Assembly (NCBI RefSeq): GCF_016469035.1
Contig: NZ_JAEHJZ010000004.1
Coordinates: forward strand, 47,171 to 111,170
DNA length: 64,000 nucleotides
DNA from: Gelidibacter salicanalis
Lineage (GTDB): Bacteria > Bacteroidota > Bacteroidia > Flavobacteriales > Flavobacteriaceae
Direction of reading: 5' to 3'
Shown here: in pieces, positions 51,633 to 61,843 of the stretch
How positions within the stretch are numbered: the first letter of the stretch is position 1
Layout: every line of letters begins with the position of its first letter
Notes under the pieces: model-generated
What the model saw: the letters and a program-made list of their open reading frames with translations, nothing else
What the model was told of the DNA's origin: nothing
Database searches by the model: none
Program-made: the position numbers and the translations under genes

Positions 51633-52622
51633 ATGAAAGTAGCCGTTGTTGGTGCCACTGGAATGGTTGGCGAAGTAATGTTAAAAGTTCTTGAAGAACG
51701 TAATTTTCCATTTACAGAATTGATGCTCGTAGCCTCAGAAAGGTCTGCGGGTAAAGAAATTAAGTTTAAGGATAAGACCTATAAGGTAATTGGTTTGGCG
51801 GAAGCTGTTGCCAATAAGCCAGACGTTGCACTTTTTTCTGCAGGAGGAGACACGTCTTTAGAGTGGGCTCCCAAATTTGCAGAAGTGGGTACCACCGTTA
51901 TTGACAATTCTTCCGCTTGGAGAATGGACGGGTCTAAAAAGTTAATTGTACCAGAGATCAATGCTGATCAGCTGACCAAAGAAGATAAAATTATCGCGAA
52001 CCCCAATTGCTCTACCATTCAGTTGGTGATGATTTTGGCACCGCTTCATAAAAAATACAGTATCAAGAGGATTGTGGTTTCTACCTACCAATCTATTACA
52101 GGCACTGGATTGAAGGCTGTTAAACAACTAGAAAACGAATTGGCAGGTGTCCAAGGTGAGATGGCCTATCCTTACCCAATTCATAAAAATGCCATTCCAC
52201 ATTGCGATGTATTTGAAGAAAACGGTTACACCAAAGAGGAAATGAAACTGGTCAGAGAAACTCAAAAAATTCTTGACGACCGTTCTATTGCAGTTACTGC
52301 AACTGCAGTGAGAATCCCTACAGAAGGAGGTCACAGTGAATCGGTAAACATCGCGTTTAAAAATGATTTTGATGTGACGGAAATCCGTAAACTCCTAAGT
52401 CAGACCCCAGGTGTTGTAGTTCAGGACAATATTGATGTAAACACCTATCCAATGCCAATTTACGCTAATGGAAAAGATGATGTTTTTGTGGGACGGATCC
52501 GTCGTGATGAATCACAGCCAAACTCACTTAATTTATGGATTGTAAGTGACAACTTAAGAAAAGGTGCCGCTACCAATACCATTCAGATTGCTGAATACCT
52601 GATGGCTAATAAACTCCTTTAG
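51633..52622 (+). CDS. asd: Aspartate-semialdehyde dehydrogenase
   Basis: 329 residues. The N-terminal GATGMVGEVML is the NADP-binding loop. The catalytic Cys is in ANPNCSTIQ near residue 129 and the His in TEGGHSES near residue 236. It makes aspartate semialdehyde for lysine, threonine, methionine and cell-wall precursors. It is a single gene with its own promoter-like box and terminator. Confidence 0.97.
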   Translation: MKVAVVGATGMVGEVMLKVLEERNFPFTELMLVASERSAGKEIKFKDKTYKVIGLAEAVANKPDVALFSAGGDTSLEWAPKFAEVGTTVIDNSSAWRMDGSKKLIVPEINADQLTKEDKIIANPNCSTIQLVMILAPLHKKYSIKRIVVSTYQSITGTGLKAVKQLENELAGVQGEMAYPYPIHKNAIPHCDVFEENGYTKEEMKLVRETQKILDDRSIAVTATAVRIPTEGGHSESVNIAFKNDFDVTEIRKLLSQTPGVVVQDNIDVNTYPMPIYANGKDDVFVGRIRRDESQPNSLNLWIVSDNLRKGAATNTIQIAEYLMANKLL

Positions 52623-52690
52623 CCTTAGCCTCTAATTGTAAGGAATACTTTTAAGATTAAACGTATTAAGATATTTCTTAAGAAAATATT

Positions 52691-52726
52691 AAAAAGTCCT
52701 CTACATCCGTTTGTAGGGGCTTTTTT
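52691..52726 (+). terminator. Terminator after asd
   Basis: Imperfect stem around TCTACA/TGTAGG, extended by AAAAA/TTTTT on the flanks, with a T tract. Confidence 0.75.
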
Positions 52727-52729
52727 GTT

Positions 52730-52737
52730 TATTTTTG
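52730..52737 (+). promoter_or_regulatory. -7 box of the prolyl oligopeptidase gene
   Basis: TATTTTTG matches TAnnTTTG, 28 bases before the ATG. A TTTG at 52710-52713 lies upstream with a 16-base spacer, one short of the usual range. Confidence 0.5.
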
Positions 52738-52765
52738 GAACACAACACTAAACACCGTTACTCCT

Positions 52766-54934
52766 ATGAAAAACTTAGCGCTGGCTATAATAATTCTCAC
52801 TACAATTACCGCCTGCAAAAACGAAAATGAACTCAAAAATTCCAATGCAATTGCTGTGACGTATCCTGAAACAAAAACAGTGGACAGTGTAGATACTTAT
52901 TTTGGAGAACAAGTAAATGATCCGTACCGCTGGCTCGAAGACGATAGAAGTGAAGAAACCGGGGATTGGGTAAAAGCCCAAAATAAAGTTACTGGCGATT
53001 ATTTAGCTCATATTCCATACCGCCAAGAGCTTAAGGACCGTTTGGAAGAGATTTGGAACTATGAAAAAGTTGGCGCCCCTTTTATTGAAGGCGATTATAC
53101 TTATTTCTATAAAAATGACGGACTTCAAAATCAATCAGTGATTTACAGAAAGAAGAATGACGATGATAAAGAAGAGGTTTTTTTAGATCCAAATACCTTC
53201 AGTAATGATGGCACTGTTTCTTTAGGCGGCATCAGTTTCTCTAAAGACGGCAAAATTTTGGCCTATTCCATTTCAGAAGGTGGGAGCGATTGGCGTAAGG
53301 TCATCGTAATGAATATTGAAACCAAAGAACAGATTGAAGACACCCTGGTTGATGTTAAATTCAGCGGCATCTCCTGGAAAAATAACGATGGGTTCTATTA
53401 CTCAAGTTATGACAAACCTAAAGGGAGTGAACTTTCTGCAAAAACTGACCAACATAAACTCTTCTATCATAAATTAGGAACGTCTCAAAAGCAAGACCAG
53501 TTGATTTACGGTGGGACACCAGAAGAAAAACACCGTTATGTAAGCGGAAGCGTTACTGAAGACGGAAAATATTTGTTTATCTACCCTAGAAGTTCAACGT
53601 CTGGTTCAAAATTATTAATGAAAGACTTGTCAAAACCTAACAGTAAAATCGTAACGATTTTAAACAATTTTGATACGGATTCTTCTGTTATGGAAAATGT
53701 GGGCAGCACTTTATATATCATCACCAATAAAAATGCACCAAACCAAAAAGTAGTCACTGTAGATGCTTCAAATCCGAGTCCAGAACATTGGAAGGATTTT
53801 ATTCCTGAAACAGAAAATGTATTAAGCGCTTCAACAAGTAGTGGGTATATTTTTGCAAGTTATATGGTGGATGCTGTATCTCAAGTAAAACAATACGATT
53901 ACGATGGTAAATTGGTGAGAGAAATTGAACTTCCAGGCGTAGGAAGTGCCGGTGGATTTGGAGGCAAAAAGGATGATGAAACAGTTTATTTTTCGTTTTC
54001 TAATTACATCACACCAAGCACAATTTACACACTCAATCCTAAAACTGGGGCTTCTGGGGTGTATAAAAAACCAGAAATTAAATATAATCCTGAGGATTTT
54101 GAAAGCAAGCAAGTGTTTTACACTTCAAAAGACGGCACAAAAATTCCGATGCTTATTTCTTATAAGAAAGGTACGGAACTTAACGGTAAAAATCCTACCA
54201 TTTTATACAGTTACGGCGGCTTCAACATTTCAATGACGCCATCGTTTAGCATTGCCAATGCCGTTTGGATGGAGCAAGGTGGTGTGTATGCCGTTCCTAA
54301 CATTCGTGGGGGTGGAGAGTATGGTAAAAAATGGCATGATGCCGGTACTCAACTTAAAAAGCAAAATGTGTTTGACGATTTTATCGCTGCTGCAGAATAT
54401 TTGATTGACAACAAGTATACCTCATCAGATTATTTAGCCATTCGTGGTGGATCAAACGGCGGACTTTTAGTTGGTGCGACCATGACGCAACGTCCAGACT
54501 TAGTAAAAGTTGCCATCCCAGCAGTTGGGGTGTTGGATATGTTACGTTACCATACATTCACGTCAGGTGCAGGTTGGGCTTATGATTACGGAACGTCTGA
54601 AGATAACAAAGAAATGTTTGACTATTTAAAAGGCTATTCGCCAGTCCATAATGTGAAAGAGGGCGTGGCATATCCTGCAACTATGATTACTACTGGAGAT
54701 CATGATGATCGTGTGGTTCCTGCGCATAGTTTTAAATTTGCAGCGGAATTACAGAGTAAGCAAACTGGCATGAATCCAACTTTAATCAGAATTGAAACTG
54801 ATGCAGGCCACGGTGCAGGAACTCCTGTAAGCAAAACCATTGAGCAGTATGCTGATATTTTCGGTTTCACGCTTTACAATATGGGCTATAAAGAGTTACC
54901 AAATAAAACCATGACGAAGGTTAAAGGCAAATAA
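52766..54934 (+). CDS. Prolyl oligopeptidase (S9A) lipoprotein
   Basis: 722 residues with a lipoprotein signal (lipobox ITAC). The propeller starts near DPYRWLED. The catalytic triad is visible as Ser in [10 protein letters not shown] near residue 570, Asp in GDHDDRVVP near 650, and His in DAGHGAG near 687. It cleaves short peptides after proline. Lipid anchoring suggests that it acts in the periplasm or at the envelope. It has its own terminator. Confidence 0.94.
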   Translation: MKNLALAIIILTTITACKNENELKNSNAIAVTYPETKTVDSVDTYFGEQVNDPYRWLEDDRSEETGDWVKAQNKVTGDYLAHIPYRQELKDRLEEIWNYEKVGAPFIEGDYTYFYKNDGLQNQSVIYRKKNDDDKEEVFLDPNTFSNDGTVSLGGISFSKDGKILAYSISEGGSDWRKVIVMNIETKEQIEDTLVDVKFSGISWKNNDGFYYSSYDKPKGSELSAKTDQHKLFYHKLGTSQKQDQLIYGGTPEEKHRYVSGSVTEDGKYLFIYPRSSTSGSKLLMKDLSKPNSKIVTILNNFDTDSSVMENVGSTLYIITNKNAPNQKVVTVDASNPSPEHWKDFIPETENVLSASTSSGYIFASYMVDAVSQVKQYDYDGKLVREIELPGVGSAGGFGGKKDDETVYFSFSNYITPSTIYTLNPKTGASGVYKKPEIKYNPEDFESKQVFYTSKDGTKIPMLISYKKGTELNGKNPTILYSYGGFNISMTPSFSIANAVWMEQGGVYAVPNIRGGGEYGKKWHDAGTQLKKQNVFDDFIAAAEYLIDNKYTSSDYLAIRGGSNGGLLVGATMTQRPDLVKVAIPAVGVLDMLRYHTFTSGAGWAYDYGTSEDNKEMFDYLKGYSPVHNVKEGVAYPATMITTGDHDDRVVPAHSFKFAAELQSKQTGMNPTLIRIETDAGHGAGTPVSKTIEQYADIFGFTLYNMGYKELPNKTMTKVKGK

Positions 54935-54953
54935 CATCAATTTTTAAACTATA

Positions 54954-54996
54954 AAAACCTTTCAGTCTGATGTTTTACGGATTGAAAGGTTTTCTT
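54954..54996 (+). terminator. Terminator after the prolyl oligopeptidase gene
   Basis: Stem of about 17 bp (AAAACCTTTCA with TGAAAGGTTTT at its base) followed by a CTTTT run. Confidence 0.8.
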
Positions 54997-55007
54997 TTAT
55001 CTACACT

Positions 55008-55934
55008 ATGTTAAACGTAAAAAACATCACTTTTTCATACAACCCCAAACACACGGAAACTCCTGTGTTAAAAGATTTAGACTTTACGGTAGAACAAGGC
55101 GATCACTTGTCCATTATTGGGGAAAGTGGTTCTGGAAAATCAACACTCCTAAAATTGATTTACGGCGAATATGACTTAAATGAAGGACAGATTTTCTGGA
55201 AAGACAATGAGATCTTAGGTCCTAAATACAATCTTGTAGTTGGCTACGAGTATATGAAATATGTGGCTCAGGAATTTGATTTGATGCCCTTTATCACCGT
55301 TGAAGAAAATGTGGGCAAACACCTGTCCAACTTTTTTCCGGAAGAGAAGAAGGAGCGTATTAAAGAGCTTTTAAATGTTGTAGAACTCCAAGATTTTGCA
55401 AAAACGAAAGTCAAAACTTTAAGTGGGGGGCAAAAGCAACGAGTGGCTTTGGCAAGAGCCTTGGCAAAACAACCGGAGATTATCCTTTTGGATGAGCCTT
55501 TTAGCCACATTGATAATTTCCAGAAGCAATCCTTACGCCGAAGTGTTTTTAAATACCTGAAAGAAAAGAAAATCACCTGCCTTGTCGCCACCCATGATAA
55601 GGAAGACGTGTTAGGTTTTGCGGATAGAATGCTGGTACTTCACGATTCTAAAATCATCGCCAATGATTCTCCTCAAGAGTTGTATCGCAACCCAGAAACC
55701 CCATTAATTGCGTCTTTCTTTGGCGAAGTAAATATGCTTAATGATCAAATCATTTATGCACACCAATTACAGGCTGTTGCAGATTCTGATCTTAAAGCAC
55801 GCGTAGTTCAAAATTATTTTAAAGGGCCGAATTATTTAATTGAAGCTGAACACGAGGATGCGATCCTAAGGTTTGAGCATCCCACAGCTTTAGAAGTAGA
55901 TTTGAAAGTTTTTCTTAAGATTTTAGAACGTTAA
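55008..55934 (+). CDS. ABC transporter ATP-binding protein
   Basis: 308 residues. Walker A GESGSGKST near residue 42, signature LSGGQKQRV near 139, Walker B EIILLDEPF near 158, and switch His in ATHDKED. A C-terminal extension after residue 235 resembles the regulatory beta domain of PotA/FbpC-type importers. No permease or binding protein is adjacent, so the substrate cannot be assigned. It overlaps the convergent phosphopantetheinyl transferase gene by 20 bases. Confidence 0.85.
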   Translation: MLNVKNITFSYNPKHTETPVLKDLDFTVEQGDHLSIIGESGSGKSTLLKLIYGEYDLNEGQIFWKDNEILGPKYNLVVGYEYMKYVAQEFDLMPFITVEENVGKHLSNFFPEEKKERIKELLNVVELQDFAKTKVKTLSGGQKQRVALARALAKQPEIILLDEPFSHIDNFQKQSLRRSVFKYLKEKKITCLVATHDKEDVLGFADRMLVLHDSKIIANDSPQELYRNPETPLIASFFGEVNMLNDQIIYAHQLQAVADSDLKARVVQNYFKGPNYLIEAEHEDAILRFEHPTALEVDLKVFLKILER

Positions 55935-56496
55935 ATGCACACGCGCCATAATGGCCATGATGCGTAAGTGAGAGTTGTTCTTTTTGCACTTCTCCATTAA
56001 TATAAAATTGTGGGATGCCTGTGGGGTTTTTAATAATCGTAACAGACTTATTAGGAACATTTTTATAAGCAGCATACGCTTTTGAAGCATGTCTAACACT
56101 TTCAGAGTGTTGGGCATTATAATCAGCACTTGAAAATTGAAATATTTTTGAAGTCCACTGCGACTTTAAAAAAGCAGTAGTTTGGATAAATTTCTGATGT
56201 GTTTTTGTGAATGTTGACACTGAAACATTCTTATAAAAGACCCGTCCCTGGATGGAATTTATGACAGCACATTTAAAATCCTTCGGATTGAACCGAACCC
56301 TTCCACCGGCTCTGGAAGTGATTTTATAAACGCTTTCTTTCATTGTCCATAAACGCCAGATATTTTGAAATTGCTGGTCGTCAGAACGAATGAAATCCTG
56401 TTCATCAGTATTGAATAGCTTATCTAAAAAGCGTTGTTCTTGCCAACGGGAATTGCATTTTGCAAATTCTAAATCGACAATATCGTTACCAATCAT
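55915..56496 (-). CDS. 4'-phosphopantetheinyl transferase superfamily protein
   Basis: 193 residues. GNDIVDLE at the N-terminus gives the metal-binding Asp, and LWTMKESVYK near residue 55 is the WxxKExxxK motif. It attaches the phosphopantetheine arm to an acyl carrier protein. Its ATG overlaps the stop of the ACP gene immediately upstream (TAATG), so the pair almost certainly works together. Confidence 0.88.
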   Translation of the reverse strand: MIGNDIVDLEFAKCNSRWQEQRFLDKLFNTDEQDFIRSDDQQFQNIWRLWTMKESVYKITSRAGGRVRFNPKDFKCAVINSIQGRVFYKNVSVSTFTKTHQKFIQTTAFLKSQWTSKIFQFSSADYNAQHSESVRHASKAYAAYKNVPNKSVTIIKNPTGIPQFYINGEVQKEQLSLTHHGHYGACAFNVLKS

Positions 56497-56747
56497 TAGG
56501 TAGCGATTTTGGAATTGACAATTGCCATGGCCGCTTTTACGGAAAGCATTTGCTCCATCTCCTCATTGTCAATGCGGATATCAAATTCGTCCTCCACATC
56601 CAAAATAATGTCTACCAAATTGGCTGAATTTATTTTTAAATCGCCCACAAATGTCGTCTCTTCTGACAGCTCATTAAAAGCGCCTTCATCCTGAACATAA
56701 GGTTGGACGATGGCTTTCATTTTGGCAATTAATTCTTCGTTTTTCAT
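56496..56747 (-). CDS. Acyl carrier protein of the PKS locus
   Basis: 83 residues, acidic. The helix-2 start reads INSANLVDI, so the attachment site is probably Ser in NSANL in place of the classical DSL. It is the second ACP in the window and is translationally coupled to the phosphopantetheinyl transferase gene. It should carry the acyl chain built by the locus ketosynthase. Confidence 0.87.
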   Translation of the reverse strand: MKNEELIAKMKAIVQPYVQDEGAFNELSEETTFVGDLKINSANLVDIILDVEDEFDIRIDNEEMEQMLSVKAAMAIVNSKIAT

Positions 56748-56780
56748 ACAAATTATAAGCTCTAGAGCCTTTTGAATAAT

Positions 56781-58049
56781 TTAGTTATACTTCTTAAAGA
56801 TAATACATGCGTTGACATCACCAAAACCAAAACTAGCTTTTGCGGCGATGGTCAACTCTTTTTTTAACAGCTGTTTCGGAATTTTTTCATCAGCAATCAA
56901 TTCCAGAATTTCAGGATGCACATCCTCACAATTGATGTTTGGAAACACAAACTGCTCCTTTAATTGTAACACGGTAGCTACACTTTCAATGCTTCCCGCA
57001 GCAGCGAGGCAATGACCCACCATCGATTTCAACGAGTTGATATACGGAAAATCAGCCCCAGTCCGACCCAAGGCCTTGGTCCAGTTTTCAATTTCGAGAC
57101 TGTCTTTTGAAGTGGCGGTCAGATGCCCGTTTATCGCGTCAATAGTCTTGGCTTCAATTCCTGAATTTTCAATGGCACTTGTTATGCAACGCTGTACAGC
57201 TTCCGGATTGGGCGCGGTCAACGTACCCCCATTGCGTTGGCCACCAGAATTAACATGACCTCCCAAAACCTCCGCGTAAATACACGCGCCACGCTCTATA
57301 GCACTTTCTAAAGATTCTAAAACCATGGCACCGGCGCCACTTCCGGGCACAAAACCACTTGCTGAAACACTCATCGGTCGCGATCCTTTTTGTGGTGAGT
57401 CATTATGTTTATAAGTCATGACGCGCATGGCATCAAATCCGCCCCAAATGTAAGGGCCATCATCACTACAACTACCTACCAACATTCGTTTGGCATGTCC
57501 GTTCTTGATCCGCTCAAATCCCATTAAAATAGCTTCCGTTCCGGTTGTACAAGCTGAGGAATTGGTTGTAACCTGGTTACCCAAACCCAGAATCCCACCA
57601 AGATAGGCACTGATGCCACTGGCCATGGTTTGCAGTACGACCGTGCTACCCATACGCTTCACCTCGCCGGCATCCACTTTATAAATGGCTTCGCGGAATT
57701 TTTCAACGCCTGAAGTACCGGTACCAAAAATGCAACCGCACTCATAATCCAAGTCACTATCAGGATCGATCTCAAAACCGGCGTCCTTCCAAGCATCCAT
57801 TCCAGCCATACAACCATACAAAATGCCTGAACTGTTAAACCCTCGGAGTTGTAAAGGCGTGAGATATTCCAATTTTTTTTCTTCTGAAACCTGCGGAATC
57901 CCACCAATACAGCACGAAAAATTAGCAGCTTTTAAATTGTCGTGATAGGTAACCCCTGAGGTTCCGAGTTTAATCGCCTCATTAAACGCTTCTAAGCCCA
58001 CACCGTTTGGTGCCACAACGCCCATTCCTGTAATAACAACTCTAGTCAT
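56781..58049 (-). CDS. Beta-ketoacyl-ACP synthase of the PKS locus
   Basis: 422 residues, thiolase fold. The nucleophile is Cys in NSSACTTGTE. The first catalytic His is in INGHLTATSKDS, where FabF has THGTSTPL-like sequence, and the second His is in MVGHCLAAAGS. The triad is complete but the surrounding loop is unusual, suggesting a specialised elongation enzyme. Its start overlaps the end of the dehydratase gene by eight bases. It is distinct from the housekeeping fabF at 16.9 kb. Confidence 0.88.
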   Translation of the reverse strand: MTRVVITGMGVVAPNGVGLEAFNEAIKLGTSGVTYHDNLKAANFSCCIGGIPQVSEEKKLEYLTPLQLRGFNSSGILYGCMAGMDAWKDAGFEIDPDSDLDYECGCIFGTGTSGVEKFREAIYKVDAGEVKRMGSTVVLQTMASGISAYLGGILGLGNQVTTNSSACTTGTEAILMGFERIKNGHAKRMLVGSCSDDGPYIWGGFDAMRVMTYKHNDSPQKGSRPMSVSASGFVPGSGAGAMVLESLESAIERGACIYAEVLGGHVNSGGQRNGGTLTAPNPEAVQRCITSAIENSGIEAKTIDAINGHLTATSKDSLEIENWTKALGRTGADFPYINSLKSMVGHCLAAAGSIESVATVLQLKEQFVFPNINCEDVHPEILELIADEKIPKQLLKKELTIAAKASFGFGDVNACIIFKKYN

Positions 58050-58491
58050 GGTTTTTAGATTTTAGCATTCCTGAAATGGTGCCTCTGCATACCAATTCGC
58101 CTTTTTCATTAAAAAGTTTTACGTTGCATTTTAATTTATTGAATCGGAACACCTCTTTTTCAGAAATAACGGTCACCGTTTCCCCCGGAAAAACGGGTAG
58201 ATAAAAGTCCACGTAGCTTGACGTTAATGCAATTTGCGGTTTAAAATTTTCAGTTATATCATCTTTCAGCAGATATATCCCCAAGCATACCACACCAATT
58301 TGCGCCATGCACTCCGTTAAAATAACACCTGGGGTAATGGGATGTGATTTAAAGTGACCTTTAAAAAAATATTCCGCTTCTTTAAATGTATAGTACCCAG
58401 TGGCGCCTTCTCCTGAAATTATGGAAAGACCATCTACAAACAGAAACGGATCTGCATAAGGCAATAAAGATATAATGTCTTTTGAGGTCAT
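58042..58491 (-). CDS. FabZ-like 3-hydroxyacyl-ACP dehydratase
   Basis: 149 residues, one hotdog domain. The motif HFKSHPITPGVILTE with the catalytic His and the Glu in LTECMAQ is that of FabZ/FabA. It removes water from 3-hydroxyacyl-ACP to give the enoyl form. Position between the reductase and the ketosynthase supports a dedicated chain-building role. Confidence 0.86.
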   Translation of the reverse strand: MTSKDIISLLPYADPFLFVDGLSIISGEGATGYYTFKEAEYFFKGHFKSHPITPGVILTECMAQIGVVCLGIYLLKDDITENFKPQIALTSSYVDFYLPVFPGETVTVISEKEVFRFNKLKCNVKLFNEKGELVCRGTISGMLKSKNHD

Positions 58492-58557
58492 TTATAGTTT
58501 TATTTTTTCTTTGTAAAAGGTGAATTCACAACTTTCTAAGGCTTCCTAACAAAATAC

Positions 58558-59793
58558 TTAATTTCTGTTTCCCAAAAATTCGGTTGGCCATTCCAAACTT
58601 AGTTTTTGAGGTGATGTATTTAAAATGATCAAATGATCCCCCTCAAATTTAAGTCTGAGTATTTCTTGCCCTCGATAGAGCAAAACTTCATTTGTAGCTT
58701 CAGTATACAGGGCTGCATCAATATCTCCTTTCCCCCAATTAAAAGGCCAATTCACAACTAAATCTGAAATCATTTTAGGGCTTTCAACGATTTGTAATTT
58801 GTTCTTTCTATAAGGTATTTTAAGATATTGGTCCCCTTTGAAAACATAACTATGTTTTGTTTTTGGATTAAAAAAGGCCGCATCCCAATGGCCCATCCGC
58901 CAATAATTTGATAGATCAGGAAATAACGTGTTTAGCGGCTTGGGATACCCATCTTCAATAGTTGAAGATCCCGGTTTTAAAGCGACATAGTGCTCACCTT
59001 TAAATATATAAATAAGATTTTCGAATTTGTTATAGTACGCTGCGTCAAAATTTGAGTTCCAATCTTCCAGAAATTCAGGAAGGGCGGCTGCTATTGTGGA
59101 ATAGCTAGCACTAGAGTCTTGACCCCTTATCAGAATATCTTCAATAAACTTACTGTGGATATCTACACCTCGCCTTTTGTCTTTTAAACTGTACGCAGCA
59201 TCAATTTTAGGCCAAAGCACAGATTTACAGTAATTTGGGTTATTCATGCAGTTTTCATACATAGCGCCATAATCCGTTTTATGATCTGGTTTGGGAGTAA
59301 TATCACCTTCAATGATATACTTTGAATGCACCAAATCTTTGTCACTAAAGCATCCTGACACCGACATGGCATGCCAATGGTTGGACACTACAAAAAGCCG
59401 ATCGCCGTCATTAATTAATTTCGTGCCATCTGAATGTTTTAGGTTGCGACTGTAGCAATAATTCTGAGCCGTACTTTTCGACTTTTCTTCCTTATAAATT
59501 ATAGTTTCAGGAACCCCTTTGGCGATTAAAACATCAGCCATAATGGTAGCCTCACAAATACTGGAACTATGCGCCCCGCAACCACCCGACACAATAATAT
59601 AGTCGACGTCTTTTTTTGAGTTATAAACATTAAAACCAACTTCTGCCCGTTCTATAGACGTATTTAAATTCCCAGACCCCAGTATGAGTAGTATTGTTTT
59701 TGAAGTGTCATTTTCAATGGATTGACCAAGGCTTACCAGAGAACACAGCAGTGTTACAATCCAGATTCTATCAATTAAAAACTTCATAATCAT
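58558..59793 (-). CDS. YdcF-like (DUF218) domain fused to hemopexin repeats
   Basis: 411 residues. A signal peptide is followed by a DUF218/YdcF-like domain (about residues 30-190, with ILGSGN, SGGCGAHS and KSKSTAQN segments). Three hemopexin-like blades follow, each with an NFDAAYYN / HWDAAFFN / DIDAALYT opening and a FKG/YRG turn, at about 245, 300 and 360. No heme ligand can be assigned. Both domain types are known separately; I do not recall this combination as common. It is probably exported. Its role in the PKS block is unclear. Confidence 0.75.
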   Translation of the reverse strand: MIMKFLIDRIWIVTLLCSLVSLGQSIENDTSKTILLILGSGNLNTSIERAEVGFNVYNSKKDVDYIIVSGGCGAHSSSICEATIMADVLIAKGVPETIIYKEEKSKSTAQNYCYSRNLKHSDGTKLINDGDRLFVVSNHWHAMSVSGCFSDKDLVHSKYIIEGDITPKPDHKTDYGAMYENCMNNPNYCKSVLWPKIDAAYSLKDKRRGVDIHSKFIEDILIRGQDSSASYSTIAAALPEFLEDWNSNFDAAYYNKFENLIYIFKGEHYVALKPGSSTIEDGYPKPLNTLFPDLSNYWRMGHWDAAFFNPKTKHSYVFKGDQYLKIPYRKNKLQIVESPKMISDLVVNWPFNWGKGDIDAALYTEATNEVLLYRGQEILRLKFEGDHLIILNTSPQKLSLEWPTEFLGNRN

Positions 59794-59826
59794 AAGGTGT
59801 TTTTTATTTTAATCAATAAGCTCCGT

Positions 59827-60624
59827 TTATGAGATATGTTCGCCACCATCCACAGGAATCACGCAGCCGTTGATCCAGCTTGCTTCGTCTTTACTTAACA
59901 GATATACAACGTTGGCTACATCTTCTGGTGTGGTCAATCGCTTGAAAGGATTTCTTTTTAAGGAATGTGCCTTTAGTTCTTCGCTACCTGGAATCATTCG
60001 TAAAGATGCTGTATCTGTCACGCCTGCTTGTATGCAATTGGCCCGAATTCCGAAAGGTGCAAATTCTAAAGCAATATTTCTTGTAATCGCCTCCAAGGTC
60101 ACTTTAGCAGCCGATACTGCCGCATAATTCTTCCATGCTTTGGTATTGCCTTCACTCGTAAAACTGATGATCCTGGCATCGTTAGCAAATAATTTTGCTT
60201 CAAAAATTGCTTGCGTCCAGTCGTACAAACTAATGGCCATGGCATTGATAGTCAAATTGAAATCGTCAGTACTTAAAATAGGCTGATCCTCTGAAAGCAT
60301 CGGTTTTAAATTGCCTTTGGCAACACTGTGTACCAAGGTCCGAATACGTCCCTCTGCGCCACAAAGCTCTTTTAATTCTGAGATTAATTCGTTTCGTTTC
60401 TCAATTTTAAAAGCATCTGCATTAAAGGCTTTAAACTGTACGCCGGTGTTACGAATGGTATCAAATTCTGTTTCAATACTGTCTTTTTGGGCTCGCGGAT
60501 TACGATGAATGATACAAATATTCATGCCGTGTTGGGCTAAAGTTTTGGCCGTAGCCAAACCCAAACCACTAGAGCCGCCCAAAATAAGGGCCCAATAATT
60601 TTTATTTTGAAACTCATTAATCAT
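59827..60624 (-). CDS. FabL/FabI-like enoyl-ACP reductase (SDR)
   Basis: 265 residues. The Rossmann loop reads GGSSGLGLATA. The active site is Tyr-x6-Lys (YAAVSAAK near residue 170), the spacing of enoyl reductases rather than the Tyr-x3-Lys of FabG. It reduces the enoyl-ACP made by the dehydratase. Position 43 bases downstream of the type III PKS gene ties it to the same operon. Confidence 0.82.
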   Translation of the reverse strand: MINEFQNKNYWALILGGSSGLGLATAKTLAQHGMNICIIHRNPRAQKDSIETEFDTIRNTGVQFKAFNADAFKIEKRNELISELKELCGAEGRIRTLVHSVAKGNLKPMLSEDQPILSTDDFNLTINAMAISLYDWTQAIFEAKLFANDARIISFTSEGNTKAWKNYAAVSAAKVTLEAITRNIALEFAPFGIRANCIQAGVTDTASLRMIPGSEELKAHSLKRNPFKRLTTPEDVANVVYLLSKDEASWINGCVIPVDGGEHIS

Positions 60625-60666
60625 ATCAATTGTTCTGTAAATTATTCCGATTTACTTGGTTATCAA

Positions 60667-61719
60667 CTACCATTTCAGTAAAATCCGCTGCGCTGAAAAT
60701 CCTGGACCGAAACTTAACATCAATCCGATATCGCCTTTGGGCAAGTCTCTTTCCATGAAACGTTCCAACACATATAACACCGTCGCGCTACTCATGTTGC
60801 CATACAATTTAAGAACTTCTTTGGTATCATCAATATTTTTTCCCAAAGTACCGAACAGCTCCTCCACCGTTTGTACTATTTTTTTACCTCCAGGATGAAA
60901 GATAAGATGGTCTAAATCTTCAATACTCATCTGGTTGCGCTCTAAAAACGGATGGACAATTTGCGGAAAATGGCTTGAAATGGTTTCAGGGACTGCTTTA
61001 TCCAAAATCATCTGCAACCCCGTATTGACGAGTTTAAATCCCATCATTTGCTCCGCATCATAAAAATGGTACATGGCCTCATCGAGAATTTCCGGACCTT
61101 TATCATCTTCATACGAAGACAAAATTACACTTGCGGCACCGTCACCAAAAATGGCGGCACTTACAATATTCGCCATGGAATAATCGTCAAGCTGAAAGGT
61201 AGCGGTAGGCGATTCAACCGCAATGACCACTGCACGTTTGTTGGGATTGGATTTTAAAAAGTTCTTGGCATAAATAATCCCTGAAACTCCTGCGGCACAA
61301 CCCATTTCAGTTACTGGCAAACGGATAATATCCTGTCGCATTTTTAACCGATTGATCAGATAGGCATCTAAGGACGGAATCATAATGCCTGTACAACTGA
61401 CCGTGATAATATAGTCAATATCAGTTGGCTGAAGCTTGGCTTTTTCTAGCGATTTCAATAAGGCTTGTTCTCCTAAGGTTATAACTTCTCGGATATAAAT
61501 GTCATTTTTTTCTTCGAAAGAGCTATTCAAAAACACTTCTTCCGCATCCATAATAGAATACCGCTTATCTACCCCTGCATTTTCAAACAATTTGATCACT
61601 TTACGTTGAAAGCGCTCCTCCTGCCCATCTAGCCACACGTTTAAATACGGAATGATGTCCTTTGTGTCTCTAGAATATTTTGGCAATTGCTTGGCAACCG
61701 ATGTTATTTTTACTTTCAT
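60667..61719 (-). CDS. Type III polyketide synthase
   Basis: 350 residues, chalcone-synthase fold. The catalytic triad is visible: Cys141 in MGCAAGVSG, His275 in FHPGGKK and Asn308 in YGNMSS. The C-terminal GFGPGF-like loop reads SFGPGFSAQ. Such enzymes take an acyl starter and malonyl units to make alkylpyrones or alkylresorcinols. The surrounding ACP, KS, DH and ER genes suggest a long-chain acyl starter. It starts 125 bases downstream of a heptanucleotide tandem array. Confidence 0.9.
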   Translation of the reverse strand: MKVKITSVAKQLPKYSRDTKDIIPYLNVWLDGQEERFQRKVIKLFENAGVDKRYSIMDAEEVFLNSSFEEKNDIYIREVITLGEQALLKSLEKAKLQPTDIDYIITVSCTGIMIPSLDAYLINRLKMRQDIIRLPVTEMGCAAGVSGIIYAKNFLKSNPNKRAVVIAVESPTATFQLDDYSMANIVSAAIFGDGAASVILSSYEDDKGPEILDEAMYHFYDAEQMMGFKLVNTGLQMILDKAVPETISSHFPQIVHPFLERNQMSIEDLDHLIFHPGGKKIVQTVEELFGTLGKNIDDTKEVLKLYGNMSSATVLYVLERFMERDLPKGDIGLMLSFGPGFSAQRILLKW

Positions 61720-61843
61720 GTGTTTGATACAATTTTTAATGGAACGCTGATGACGCTGATACTGCTGATTAAACTGATTTTTATGAAGTTAAAATGCGCC
61801 AAAATTTCACATTTTTGTTTTAACTTCAATGTCTTTTTCATTC

